Source: Linnemannia elongata (Eukaryota; Mortierellomycota; Mortierellomycetes; Mortierellales; Mortierellaceae). From it: a DNA stretch of 64,000 bases. The notes under the pieces are model-generated. The model did not search any database and was not told the DNA's origin. It saw nothing but the letters and a program-made list of their open reading frames with translations. Shown piece after piece: positions 11,472 through 21,239 of the stretch (positions are counted from its first letter, which is position 1; every line of letters begins with the position of its first letter). The position numbers were made by a program, and so were the translations under genes. The stretch is from NCBI GenBank assembly GCA_036320915.1, contig JAXBDG010000022.1:682001-746000 (forward strand), written 5' to 3'.

Positions 11472-12830
11472 TTAGTGCTTCTGGAGGCGAGCAGCAGCCT
11501 CAGTCTCCATAACGATTCTGTAGCGGGGATGACCTTCCATCATGTGCTTGACAGCAGCGTTGGCATCGCTCATGGGCATCAGCTCGATCCAGGGGCGGAC
11601 ACCGGTCTTGGCGGCAAACTCAAACATCTCTTGGGTGATCTTCCAGCCACCAATGAGGGAGCCGGCAATGGAGACGTGGCGCATCAAGAGGGAGCTTGGG
11701 GGGACGGCGATGGTGGGGATCTCGGGTAAGGCCAAGAGGACCAAGGTTCCGTGGTTGGCAACATAGTCGATGAGCTCGGCCCAGTCGGTGTTCTTATCGT
11801 TGCTGGTCAAGAGCAAGATGTCGACGCTGTGGCGGGCGGCCTTACGCTCTGCCTCGTTTCTTGAGCTGTTGAGAGGCGGAGATGGGAAAGGTGGCAATTA
11901 TGGGTTAGGGTCATACTACTTACCACAATGAATGCATTTCACAGCATATTTTACGAATGCGAGAGGAAAACTTACTTGACAAACTTGGTGGCACCCAACT
12001 TCTTGGCCTCCTCGCGCTTTCTTTCGCTGGTGGAGATGGCAACGACCTCGTCGGCCTTGAGGGCAGCAGCCCACTGGATGGCCAAGTGACCGAGTCCACC
12101 GATACCCATGACACCGACTCTCTTTCCAGGTCCAGCACCAAAGTGCTTCAAGGGAGTGTAAGTGGTAACACCAGCGCACAAGAGAGGAGCGGCTAAGACA
12201 ATAAAGAGAGGTTGTGAGGAGAAAGGAATAAGACGATTAGACATCAACGGACGAGGCGCAGTGCAGATAATTTTGGTTGGTTCCATGCAGGGAAATGGAA
12301 CGCAAAATATCATTTTCGAACATGTTTTCCTAGATTGTTTGTTTACCTTCAGCAGCAGAGATCTCCGAGGGAATCTTATGGGCGTAACGACTGTTGACAC
12401 GGACACGGTCAGCATATCCTCCATAGGACTTGGCACCGCTATCGTGGTAGGTTGCGTTGTATGTGAAGGTGGCCTTGTGGCAGAGCTGATCGAAACCCGC
12501 CTTGCAGTCCTTGCACTCACCGCATGCATCGACAATGGCGCCAATACCGACAAGTTCGCCCACCTGGCGAAGACTCTCGGGGCCAGCCTTGACGACGGTA
12601 CCGACAATCTCGTGGCCGGTAATGCAGGGTCCCGAAAGCTCACCCCATCCGGAGGTCATGGTGTGGATATCCGATCCGCAAATACCGCAGTGGGAAATCT
12701 CCACCTCGACATCCTTGGGGCCGAGGGGACGGGGGTGGTAGGAAAACTTCTTCAAGGGGAGAGATCCAGTGGAGGCCCAGCCAGTGAAGGTGGCAGTGGT
12801 GTCTTCGGCAATGGCTTTGGTGGCAGACAT
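11472..12830 (-). CDS. Zinc-dependent alcohol dehydrogenase, cinnamyl-ADH/ADH6 type, copy A
   Basis: Medium-chain dehydrogenase that interconverts aldehydes and alcohols with NADP(H). Exons complement(12347-12830), (11976-12192) and (11472-11865) join in phase to 364 residues. Catalytic zinc ligands: Cys51 in HCGICGSD, His73 and Glu74 in GHEIVG, Cys167 in APLLCAG. Ser53 follows Cys51 as the expected proton-relay residue. The four structural-zinc cysteines are in CGECKDC plus LC (103, 106, 109, 117). The Rossmann motif is [16 protein letters not shown]; the Ser/Arg/Lys-rich turn after it (STSERKR) suits NADP over NAD. The third exon starts at CTCAAG after a CAG acceptor, as in copies B and C. 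It is the most diverged of three tandem paralogues and lies furthest downstream. Confidence 0.93.
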
Positions 12831-13410
12831 ATTTGTTTTGAGTGTTGGGTAGAGTTGGGTTGAGAGTTTTGTTGTTGTGATGAGCTGAGTTGGCTTGAGA
12901 TGATGATAAAAAAAAGAAGAAAGAAGGTAGAGGATGGCCAACTTTTTATACAAAGCGACAATAACGTCGGTGAAGATCTATGTCGGAGGGATCGTGAGCG
13001 CTGTACTCTAATTGTGTTTGCGATAACGTTTTCCTTCTCTCTTCCTATCCGATACACCCTTGAATCAAGCACCAGCAGCCTAATTCAAAAACTGTTGTAC
13101 AATGATGGTGATGACAAAACAACTTTTTTTTATTTGTGAATGAATTAGGTATCAAGAGGGTATCAATTGAAGCTACGACAGGACCTATTCCACACAACAC
13201 TCTCATTCTCTCATATTGACGTAAAGAGCGAGAGAGTGAGAGAAGGACCATTGTTCTGGCACAGATTCAACCACTGAGGTTGCAGACACGCAATTGCGTA
13301 CAGTCCCATTGGCGAATAGGATTGCTCCTTTCTATTCTCTGTGTGAGACCAATGTTAATAATGACGGTTCTCCTCAACTCCGTCCCCTTTCTCGGGGTTT
13401 TTCCATTTTA
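12831..13410. other. Upstream region of alcohol dehydrogenase A
   Basis: Promoter and 5' UTR of copy A. From about 13255 (CAACCACTGAGG, then GCGAATAGGATT near 13310) it resembles the upstream DNA of copy C (22895-22950). This shows that copy A sits in the same kind of repeated unit as B and C. No gene seen. Confidence 0.5.
12943..12950 (-). promoter_or_regulatory. TATA box of alcohol dehydrogenase A
   Basis: TATAAAAA on the minus strand, about 113 bp upstream of the ATG at 12830. Confidence 0.5.
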
Positions 13411-14655
13411 GCCGTCCATGGAGTTAGTAAGCAGTCTGTGATTTTGTTCTTTACCCTTCGCTTCCTTCACTATCTAAATCCTCCCCTTTTTGTTATTGCT
13501 CGCTCACTTTTGCATGACCGGCCGGACTTGATCGGGAACAATTTTTGGTTGGTCCGGACAAACCAAAGATTTTTATCCCCTCCTTTTGGTTTCTCGCCCT
13601 ATCTCAATGCAACAGCCCAGTGTTGATTTACTAGCAATGTCTCCTCACCTTCAATGCGCAGCTTTCTCTTAATTCCTTTTTTCCATTTTTCCATCTCTGC
13701 ATTTCCATTGCTTTGCTGGTGTAGTACTCCCAAAGGTGCAGTCTCGGTACAGTACACGATGTAAGAGGAGAATGAGCCGCAGTAACCTCAAAAGGGATAC
13801 GTGTCTAGGACCTCATTCGTTGAACCAGGCAAAGTCAAAGCAACCAGGTAGCTTGAGCGTCGAGCATTGCGCAGAGGATGGGAGACGAAGGAATGCGGGT
13901 GCACGTTTTTTTTTTGGTGGATCTGCTCCAAAAGAAAGGAAAGAAGAGATGTTGCAGCATAGATCATGGAAAGGAACATGGTCGACTATTTTTTTTTTTT
14001 TTTTTTTTTTTTTGGTACTTGCGTGTTGTTTTGTTAGGTTGACGTTTCCTCCTCAAAGGCCATGTTCAGCGCCCACTTTCTTTACGCCAATCTTCTATAG
14101 AATACGACGGCGTTCTATCTTTTCTTTATTCGTAGGATTAATAAAAAGGATGTAGAGTCGGGCGCGTTGTACTTTCTTAGCTACTTGATTAAGAAATCAC
14201 AGGCGACGGCTTGCATCTATTCCCTGACTATTGCGCTCTGAGTGGGTGCTGACTTTTTCTATGTTTCCCTCCAAGCCGATACCGTAAGTGCCAGTTCAAA
14301 AGCTCTCTGCGACCCTGATCTCTATGCCCCAATTGCTCATATCCACTTGTCCCAGATCCATCCAGGAAATGGGTGGTCTTGTTGGTGTGGGGACCGGGTG
14401 GCCCAACCTGTCAGATAGGCAAAAGAATATGTTTGTCATGGCGTCTTTAGCATCAGTGGGTTTAGGTTGGGTAAACGGTCGTATGAGGGCCGTGGAACAG
14501 CGGTGTGAATAAGCCCCATCAATCACGAATAAAGGGATCTTGTTCTTTTTGTTGTTATGCGCTCTAAATTATCGAGGGGTCCATGCGATTGGAGTGGCCA
14601 ACAGTGAGGTATGTTGTGTACCTTTTTCTGACCTGCTTTTGGAGATGCGGATTTT
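13411..14655. repeat. Segmental duplication, copy 1 (matches 19428-20582)
   Basis: From GCCGTCCATGGAG onward this stretch matches 19428-20582 in the same orientation with frequent substitutions and small indels. Shared words include GCAGTCTGTGATTTTGTTC and GGACTTGATCGGGAACAA. Copy 1 carries a 25-base T run (13989-14013) that copy 2 lacks. It is the upstream half of a ~3.5 kb block that also contains alcohol dehydrogenase B. Confidence 0.8.
14296..14526 (-). pseudogene. Degenerate ORF fragment, copy 1, unknown family
   Basis: A minus-strand frame encodes HRCSTALIRP, then DAKDAMTNIFFCLSDR and SWMDLGQVDMSNWGIE, ending at a premature TGA. Copy 2 (20108-20440) keeps the same frame with mostly conservative differences and a 6-nt in-frame indel. 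Copy 2 reads on beyond this point because copy 1 has one extra T/A in a short run, which shifts the frame after AESF. This indicates a once-coding sequence now broken. I do not recognise the family. Confidence 0.5.
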
Positions 14656-15246
14656 GACTTCTCTAGCTCAAGGGTACTGGGAATTCCATTCCCAAGCAAG
14701 GAAGATCTTTAGTATCGTCATCATATAAGGTGGAGCAAACTGGCTGTAAATATCGAGCACACTATGTCATCCACCACCCTTAAAGTGGGGGCTCTCCTAA
14801 CAAAGAGAGGGAGTGAGAGGGGAAAGCAACCTCTTACCCTCTTTCGTTCAAGTAAGAAGGCACCACAAAGAGACCATCACTGCGACTGCAAGACAACAAA
14901 ATATACATACACACACAAAAAAATAAAAAATAAGGACAACTAAAGCAACAAACAACGCGGTAAGTTGTCAAACCCAGACATCGACGAAAATACCCAAACT
15001 CCTGGAGGCAACATCAGGGGCCCTAAAAGGGAGGATGACCCGGGTAGCGGGTTCCCATCTCCTGGCAGCTCTCTCTTCGAACCTGGGATCTCAAAACTCC
15101 CTCTCTTTTTACACTTTGCACCAGAGTCATAGTGTCCAAATTAAATAAATGTTACACACGCTATAAGAGTCGAAAAAGTGATAAAGGATATCGTTTTATT
15201 TACAGCAACACTTGCATAGTTCCGATAACGATGGAAGGTAAAATAG
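14656..15246. other. Non-duplicated spacer before alcohol dehydrogenase B
   Basis: Up to about 15125 the sequence has no counterpart next to copy C, so one or both flanks received independent insertions. 15126-15246 is the 3' UTR of copy B and matches 21117-21239 downstream of copy C. A TTCGAACCTGGGATC word near 15077 looks tRNA-like on the reverse strand but does not fold as a tRNA. Confidence 0.45.
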
Positions 15247-16543
15247 TTAGTGCTTCTGAAGGCGAGCAGCGGCCTCGGTCTCCATAACAACTCTGCAGCA
15301 AGGACGGCTTTCCATCATAGCCTTGACAGCAGTGTTAGCATCGCTCATGGGCATGGTGATGATCCGGGGACGAACACCGGTCTTGGCGGCAAACTCCAAC
15401 ATTTCCTGGGTGATCTCGCGACCTCCTACGACGGATCCGGCGATCGACACTTGACGCTTTTGGAGCGAGCATGAGGGAACGGCAACGGTGGGAATCTCGA
15501 GCAAGGCCAAGAAGACCAAGGTTCCGTGGTTAGCGACATAGTCGATGAGCTCGTCCCAGTCGGCGTCCTTGTCTTTGCTGGTCAAGAGCAAGATGTCGAC
15601 GCTGTGGCAGGCGGCCTTACGTTCATCCTCGTTCCTTGAGCTATGGAAACACGACAATGGGAGCGGGAGGATAATGAGTAGGATATTTTGCTTGATACAA
15701 ACGGATCGTACAATCGCATATGGTACCAATGTGAGGGGAAAACTTACTTGACAAACTTGGTGGCACCCAACTTCTTGGCCTCCTCGCGCTTGCTTTCGCT
15801 GGTGGAGATGGCAACGACCTCGTCGGCCTTAAGGGAAGCAGCCCACTGGATGGCCAAGTGACCGATTCCACCGATACCCATAACACCGACTCGTTTTCCA
15901 GGTCCCGCACCAAAGTGCTTCAAGGGAGCGTAAGTGGTAACACCTGCGCATAAGAGTGGAGCGGCTAAGGAATGGAATAGCAAAAAAGATGATAGCGTGT
16001 TGATTGTGTGAATAAAAGCGAAGGCCGTAACAGAAAAAAACTTGGTCGTACTATACCTTCCGCAGGAGTGATCCCCGAAGGGATCTTGTACGCAAATTCG
16101 CTGTTAACACGAACACGGTCGGCGAATCCTCCCTGGGGCTCAACATTGCTTTCATCATGGTACACATCACGAAAGATTAAAGTCTTCTTCGTGCACAATT
16201 GCTGGCACCCACTATTGCAATCCTTGCAGTCACCGCAGGAATCCGCAAGGATGCCGACACCGACAAGATCGCCGATCTTGTGAAGACTGTGGGGGCCAGC
16301 CTTGACGACGGCACCGACAATCTCGTGACCAGCGATGCAGGGGGTTGAAAGCGCGCCGAATCCTCCGGTGACGGTGGAGACGTCAAATCCACAGATGCCA
16401 CAGTGAGTGATTTCGATCTCGATGTCCTTAGGTCCAAGAGGGCGGGGGTGGTATGAAAACTTCTTCAAGGGGAGAGATCCATCGGAGGCCCAGCCGGTGA
16501 AGGTGGTATTGGTGTCTTCAACTTTGGCGTTGCTGGCGGACAT
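15247..16543 (-). CDS. Zinc-dependent alcohol dehydrogenase, copy B, catalytic Ser replaced by Phe
   Basis: Paralogue of copies A and C. Exons complement(16057-16543), (15748-15964) and (15247-15640) join in phase to 365 residues, with introns at identical positions. Zinc ligands are kept: Cys51 in HCGICGFD, His/Glu in GHEIVG, Cys in APLLCAG. The four structural-zinc cysteines are kept, plus an extra Cys in NSGCQQLC. Copy B has TTT (Phe53) where copies A and C have Ser, the residue after the first zinc Cys that in this superfamily holds the proton-relay hydroxyl. No stop or frameshift is present, so the protein is probably made; its activity may be lost or altered. It is closer to copy C than to A in coding, promoter and 3' UTR sequence. 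Confidence 0.9.
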
Positions 16544-16919
16544 GGTTGTTTTTGAGTGCGCTGGTTGAGACGGGCAAGGAAGAGTTGTTGTTTAATTGAA
16601 TGATTATGAGGGAAGGGTGGAGAACCAGCAGTTTAAATACGACTCTGTCCGTTGACAACTACCCGTCGATTGGGTACTGAGCTAATTGAAGGAATTATGC
16701 ATTGGAACGAGGATCTACGTCGTATACACGTAAGGTTATTTATTCGAACGTGTTGAGCTAGCCCATTCTTATTCAGGCCTTCTTTATTTATTTTTTGTTG
16801 AGTGAACGTAGTTTACAGCAACTTTTTTGTTTCTTAATATTTCCTTTCTCGTATCAACATCGTCTCAACCACTAGGAATGAAGACACACAAGGCCAGGAG
16901 AACTTTGCCGCTCTAGCTA
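16544..16919. other. Promoter region of copy B and left edge of the mobile insertion
   Basis: 16544-16890 matches 22559-22915 upstream of copy C, including a shared TTAAATACGACTCT core-promoter-like block near 16632. Homology stops around 16890, where a ~2.4 kb insertion present only here begins. Confidence 0.5.
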
Positions 16920-16922
16920 CTA

Positions 16923-17182
16923 CACTCTTTTCACCTGAATGTGGAGATTTTTCCTATGAAAATCCCAGTATTCTATTGAATTAAAAATATATGCTTGTGG
17001 TATTCAGTCACTTTAATTGCGCTTGGATTTAGATGACCTAAAGTTCAACCATGAGCACGATTGGTTGCCTGTAATTCCGAGCAAAAATAAAACCTGACTG
17101 AATACCACAAGCATATATTTTTAATTCAATAGAATACTGGGATTTTCATAGGAAAAATCCCCACATTCAGGTGCAAGGAGTG
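16923..17182. mobile_element. Foldback / MITE-like element with 88-bp inverted arms
   Basis: The left arm 16923-17010 and right arm 17095-17182 are inverted repeats of 88 bp with only three mismatches, around an 84-bp A/T-rich spacer. Both ends begin CACTC and are flanked directly by TA (16921-16922 and 17183-17184), the target duplication of Tc1/mariner/pogo elements. The element has no coding capacity, so it would be moved by a transposase supplied in trans. A pogo-like transposase relic lies 300 bp away. Confidence 0.75.
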
Positions 17183-17497
17183 TAGAATCAACGAAGGTCA
17201 GGGCACAATGCCTCACCTCCAACCGACTAGCAATTAAACACAACTGCTTTGCTGCTTACTTGGTCGCCCACTCTCACCGCAAGCATGCGAAGAAAAAGTA
17301 ACCGAGTGAGAAAGACTAAGGGTCTGTGCTGACCCATGAGGGGTTTATGCCGCTCCTTCAACTGGCAGTGTTTTGTGCACTCCTTTTTTTGCAATTTTTA
17401 CTGAAAGAAAAAAATATAAGGGTGCTACTCAGTCGAAATTAATTGATGCTTGGATTTATGTATCACATGCCGCGCTGACCATCGGTCAAGCGCATCT

Positions 17498-19275
17498 TCA
17501 TCCTCCTGCATCTCGACTAGCGGAGTTAACATCAGTCTCTCCTCCGTTGGACTTGACCGACTCGACAGCATCAGGTTCGATGAAAGAACTCCTGTCTCGC
17601 GAGCTGTACCTCTTGGTAATCATATTGCGCACCTGCTGCTTGATCTCTTCTGCGATAGCCTGTGCATCCTTTTGGTTTTTGTCAAGGGAAAACTGAATCC
17701 TGTCCCCATCCATGACCGAAGCAATCATTGTACATAATGTTGCCTGGCTTGAATTGCATCCCTGTGCGCCATAGGTGGATGCAGTGGTGATCGCTCCTCC
17801 ATATCTGTTGATTCTTGCTCTACCTCTTCAACTTGCGCCTTTGAAAGAATGCTCACTTTACAAAACCAATGCCTCACTGTTAAGGCCATGACATGCGATC
17901 ACAATTACGGAATACGTGACCATGCCTCGCCGTTGGTAATCTTCTTTCTGGTGGCATACTCCTTTGTAACTGATTTATCGCTGAGCATCTCGATGTAGTG
18001 TCGTTTGAACGAGCTGATTATTCCTGCATCCAAAGGCTGGGTAAAGAATGTCGGTGGCAGGCGCTCAATGCGAAGGTGTTTCCACGTCACTCCTGTAAGT
18101 GGGACCTTGTTGCTAGACTTTCGGCCCTTGTTACTCGACATGCCGTGTGCTCCACATGGTCTATAAGGAGAAGACTCTTGAGGTTGTCATCGAGGGAATG
18201 AAGACACCGCTAGAATCCAGGGTCATGCATCCTTTTCCATGTTGTATCAAGCTAATAGGATTTCAAAACATGATCGGAATCCTTGGGTTTGGTGCTTGCC
18301 TAGAATGTTAAGCAATACGACGCGATAATTATTTTTATTTTCATAATACATTAACAGGGCATGCTTCTACACTTGCCTATGACAAGAGGTCTCAAAGCCA
18401 CAACTGTTCTCGCTCGGACAAGCGGAGATCCAGAAGCATTGACACAGAAGAAAATCGGAAACCCGAGATGCAGCTCCTCGATTTGGTTTGGCACCGCTCG
18501 CGAGCTCCTCCGTAGTGTAAGAGTGAATGGAAAGCTCCTTGAGGTACATGCCAGTCTCACGGCAATTGTAGATGTCGTCGGGCGCAAAGCCAGAACATAA
18601 GTTGCGGATTTCGTTCATCCTCTCTGCAATAGCGTTCTTATTGACAGACCCTACTCCTCTGAGACTGCAGTAAGCGACACCCTACTCCTTTGTTATCCTC
18701 GAATGCCACGATGTTTTAATAGAGATTGTGCGACTGAGAGGTATATTATCGAAGGCGAGAACGTAATCCACGAGGATGTGAAGAACGGACTCGACTGCGG
18801 CTTGAAAATGGAGACCAGTGACGACGCCGCTGTTCCTTCAAGCCTCCGATAGCCACTCGTAGACGGTTTATCGAATGGATGTCGTATAAAGTCGAATGGG
18901 TTGCCTTGAACGTACAACATGAAACTTGATCTTGTCAAAGTCCTTGTTCCTTTGAGTGATCGACTGTCGTTTGATGGGCATATCCACAAACTTGCCAGAT
19001 TTGTTTAGTGTACTGTACCTCTCAACCATCTCCATTCGCTGCCTCAGAGTATATCCTAGATCCTTTCGGGCTGACAGGCTGTTAAGGTTGGTGTTCATCA
19101 GCTTTGTTGGTCTCAGTCCGTCAGCCATTCGTGCTTTGTACCGAAGAGCGCACGCTTCCTCCGTTGTTCTGAGGCCCGTTCTGAGGTTGATTTGAGTGCA
19201 GACGTGATGTCCCAAAGGGGCAAGTCTCGTTGATACGTGCTGCGGCTGATAAGGAGTGCTTTGTTGTTTTGGCAT
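17498..19275 (-). pseudogene. Degenerate pogo/Tigger-like DDE transposase
   Basis: Fragments in shifting minus-strand frames appear in the right order for a CENP-B/pogo-type transposase. A likely N-terminus is MPKQQSTPYQPQ (start 19275). Next comes a helix-turn-helix-like part LGYTLRQRMEMVERYSTL (~19050). A DDE-domain piece follows with DDIYNCRETGMYLKELS (18367-18618), matching the family's IYNxDETG block with Asp replaced by Arg. Another piece reads TFFTQPLDAGIISSFKRHY (17905-18141), the family's QPLDAGII block. A C-terminal tail is at 17498-17728. Stops and frameshifts separate the parts, so it is dead. The surrounding insertion (about 16890-19320) is absent from the homologous site next to copy C. 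Confidence 0.7.
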
Positions 19276-19427
19276 ATAGAAAAATAAGAAAGACTGCAAA
19301 GATGTAAAGTGCGTAAAAGACATTGTCCCTCTGTTTCCAATCGATGGGCGAATAGAATTTTCATCGTTCAATTGCCTGTGCTACGGCTCTTTAGAGTTGA
19401 AGGAGACGCGACACTTTTTTTCTCGTC

Positions 19428-20582
19428 AGCCGTCCATGGAGTGAGTGAGCAGTCTGTGATTTTGTTCTTTACCCTTCTCTTGCCTCACTATCTGAATTCT
19501 CCTCTTTTTGCTATTGCTCGCTGTCTTTTGCATGTCCAGCCGGACTTGATCGGGAACAATTTTTGGTTGGTCCGGACAAACCAAAGATTTTATCCCCTTC
19601 TTTTGGTTTCTCGCCTTATCTCAATGCAACAGACTAGTGCTGATTTACTAGCAATGTCTCCTCACCTTCAATGCGCAGCTTTCTCTTAAATCTTTTTTTC
19701 CGTTTTTCCATCTCTGCATTTCCATTGCTTTGTTGGTGTAGTACTCCCAAAGGTGCATTCTCGGTACAGTACACGGTGTAAGAGGAGAATGAGCCGCAGT
19801 AACCTCATATGGAATATGTGTCTAGAGCCTCATTCGTTTGACCAAGCAAAGTCAAAGCAACCAGGTAGCTTGAGCATTGCGCAGAGGATGGGAGACAAAT
19901 GAACGCGGTTACACGTCTTCACTGGTGAATCTGCTTCAAAAGAGAAGGAAAGAAGTTTTGTTGGGTTGACATTTCCTCCTCCAAGGATATGTTCAATGGC
20001 CACTTTCTTTACGCCAACCTTCTATAGAATACGACGGCGCTCTATCTTTTCTTTACTCGTATGATCAATAACAAGGATATAGAGTCGGGCGCGTTGTTTT
20101 TTCTTGGCTATTTGATTGAGAACTCACATGCGATGTCATGCATGTATTCCCTGACTGTTTTGCTCTGAGTGGATGCTAACATTTTTTCCGTTTCCCTCCA
20201 AGCCGATGTCGTAAGTGCCAGTTCAAAGCTCTCTGCGTCCTTGACCTCTATGCCCCAATTGCTCATATCCACCTCTCCCAGATCCATCCAGGAAATGAGT
20301 GGTCTCGCTGGTGTGGGGACTGGATGGTCCCACCTGTCAGATAGGCCAAAGAATATGTTTGTCATGGCGTCTTTAGCATCGGTGGGTTTAGGTTGCGGTC
20401 TTGTGAGGGCCGTGGAACAGCGGTGTGCACAAGTCCCATCCTAAGCAATCACGAAAGAAATGGATCTTGTACTTTTTATTATTATGCGCTCTTCAATATC
20501 GAAGGGTCCATGCGATTGGAGTGGTCAACAGTGAAGGCATATTGTACACGTTTTTATGGCCTGCTTTCAGAGATGCGGATGT
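19428..20582. repeat. Segmental duplication, copy 2 (matches 13411-14655)
   Basis: Same-orientation match to 13411-14655. Together with alcohol dehydrogenase C (21240-22558) it mirrors copy 1 plus copy B at an offset of about 6.0 kb. Homology also extends a little left of this region (from ~19320) to the upstream DNA of copies A and C. Confidence 0.8.
20108..20440 (-). pseudogene. ORF fragment, copy 2, unknown family
   Basis: Minus-strand frame with HRCSTALTRPQPKP, DAKDAMTNIFFGLSDR, SWMDLGEVDMSNWGIE and then AESFELALTTSAWRETEK to a stop at 20108. It is longer than copy 1 because it lacks the single-base insertion. The differences from copy 1 mostly respect the reading frame, so this was coding sequence before or after duplication. 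No start context, intron or domain can be recognised; it is probably a gene fragment carried along in the duplicated block. Confidence 0.45.
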
Positions 20583-20821
20583 ATCATGTCTTTATCGGCC
20601 AGAACGAGAGTGGGCTTGAAGGGATGCGAGTGAATGGTCTATGATGCTTTCAAACATTTTCTAATCCCTGTCTTCTCTAGCTGGCAGTAAAAAACTATCA
20701 AGCAACTCAGTGAACCACACCGTTCAACTTCAGGTGCAAAAATTGGCTGGCCACCGGTGTATTGAAGCGGTGGTCCACAGGATGAAAAAATTAAATAAAC
20801 GGTCACACACCTGTTCTCCTT

Positions 20822-20895
20822 CCGGTGTACACCTGTTCTCTACCAGTGTACACCTTTTCTCTACCAGTGTACACCTTTTCTTCTTCCAGTGTCTA
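20822..20895. repeat. 21-bp minisatellite, about 3.5 copies
   Basis: Imperfect direct repeats of GTGTACACCTTTTCTCTACCA. The unit contains the palindrome GTGTAC/GTACAC. It lies in the spacer between duplication copy 2 and alcohol dehydrogenase C, where copy B has unrelated DNA. Confidence 0.6.
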
Positions 20896-21239
20896 CCAAT
20901 GCATGATACTGCTCGTTTTTTTTTCCAACTTTCGCATGCGTCACCATCGGTGAGGCTTGGATACACCATGCTCTGACACGAACCTCTTTTCCTAACTTTC
21001 GTGCAGGCATAACGGGTTCACCAGCGACAGCGACAGCAATAGCGACAACACTCTCAGCAACATCACGCCATATCGTCTCCAACCATAACTATACACCAAT
21101 AACCAAAAAAGACACAAGTCATAGCGTCCAAATGAAATAAACGTTACACACGATACGAGACTCGAAAAAAGCAATAAACGATATCGTTTTATTTGCAGCA
21201 ACACTTGCATAGTTCCAATAACGGTGGAAGGTAAAAACG
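20896..21239. other. Spacer and 3' UTR of alcohol dehydrogenase C
   Basis: 20896-21116 has no counterpart by copy B and no recognised gene. 21117-21239 matches the 3' UTR of copy B (15126-15246). Confidence 0.5.
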
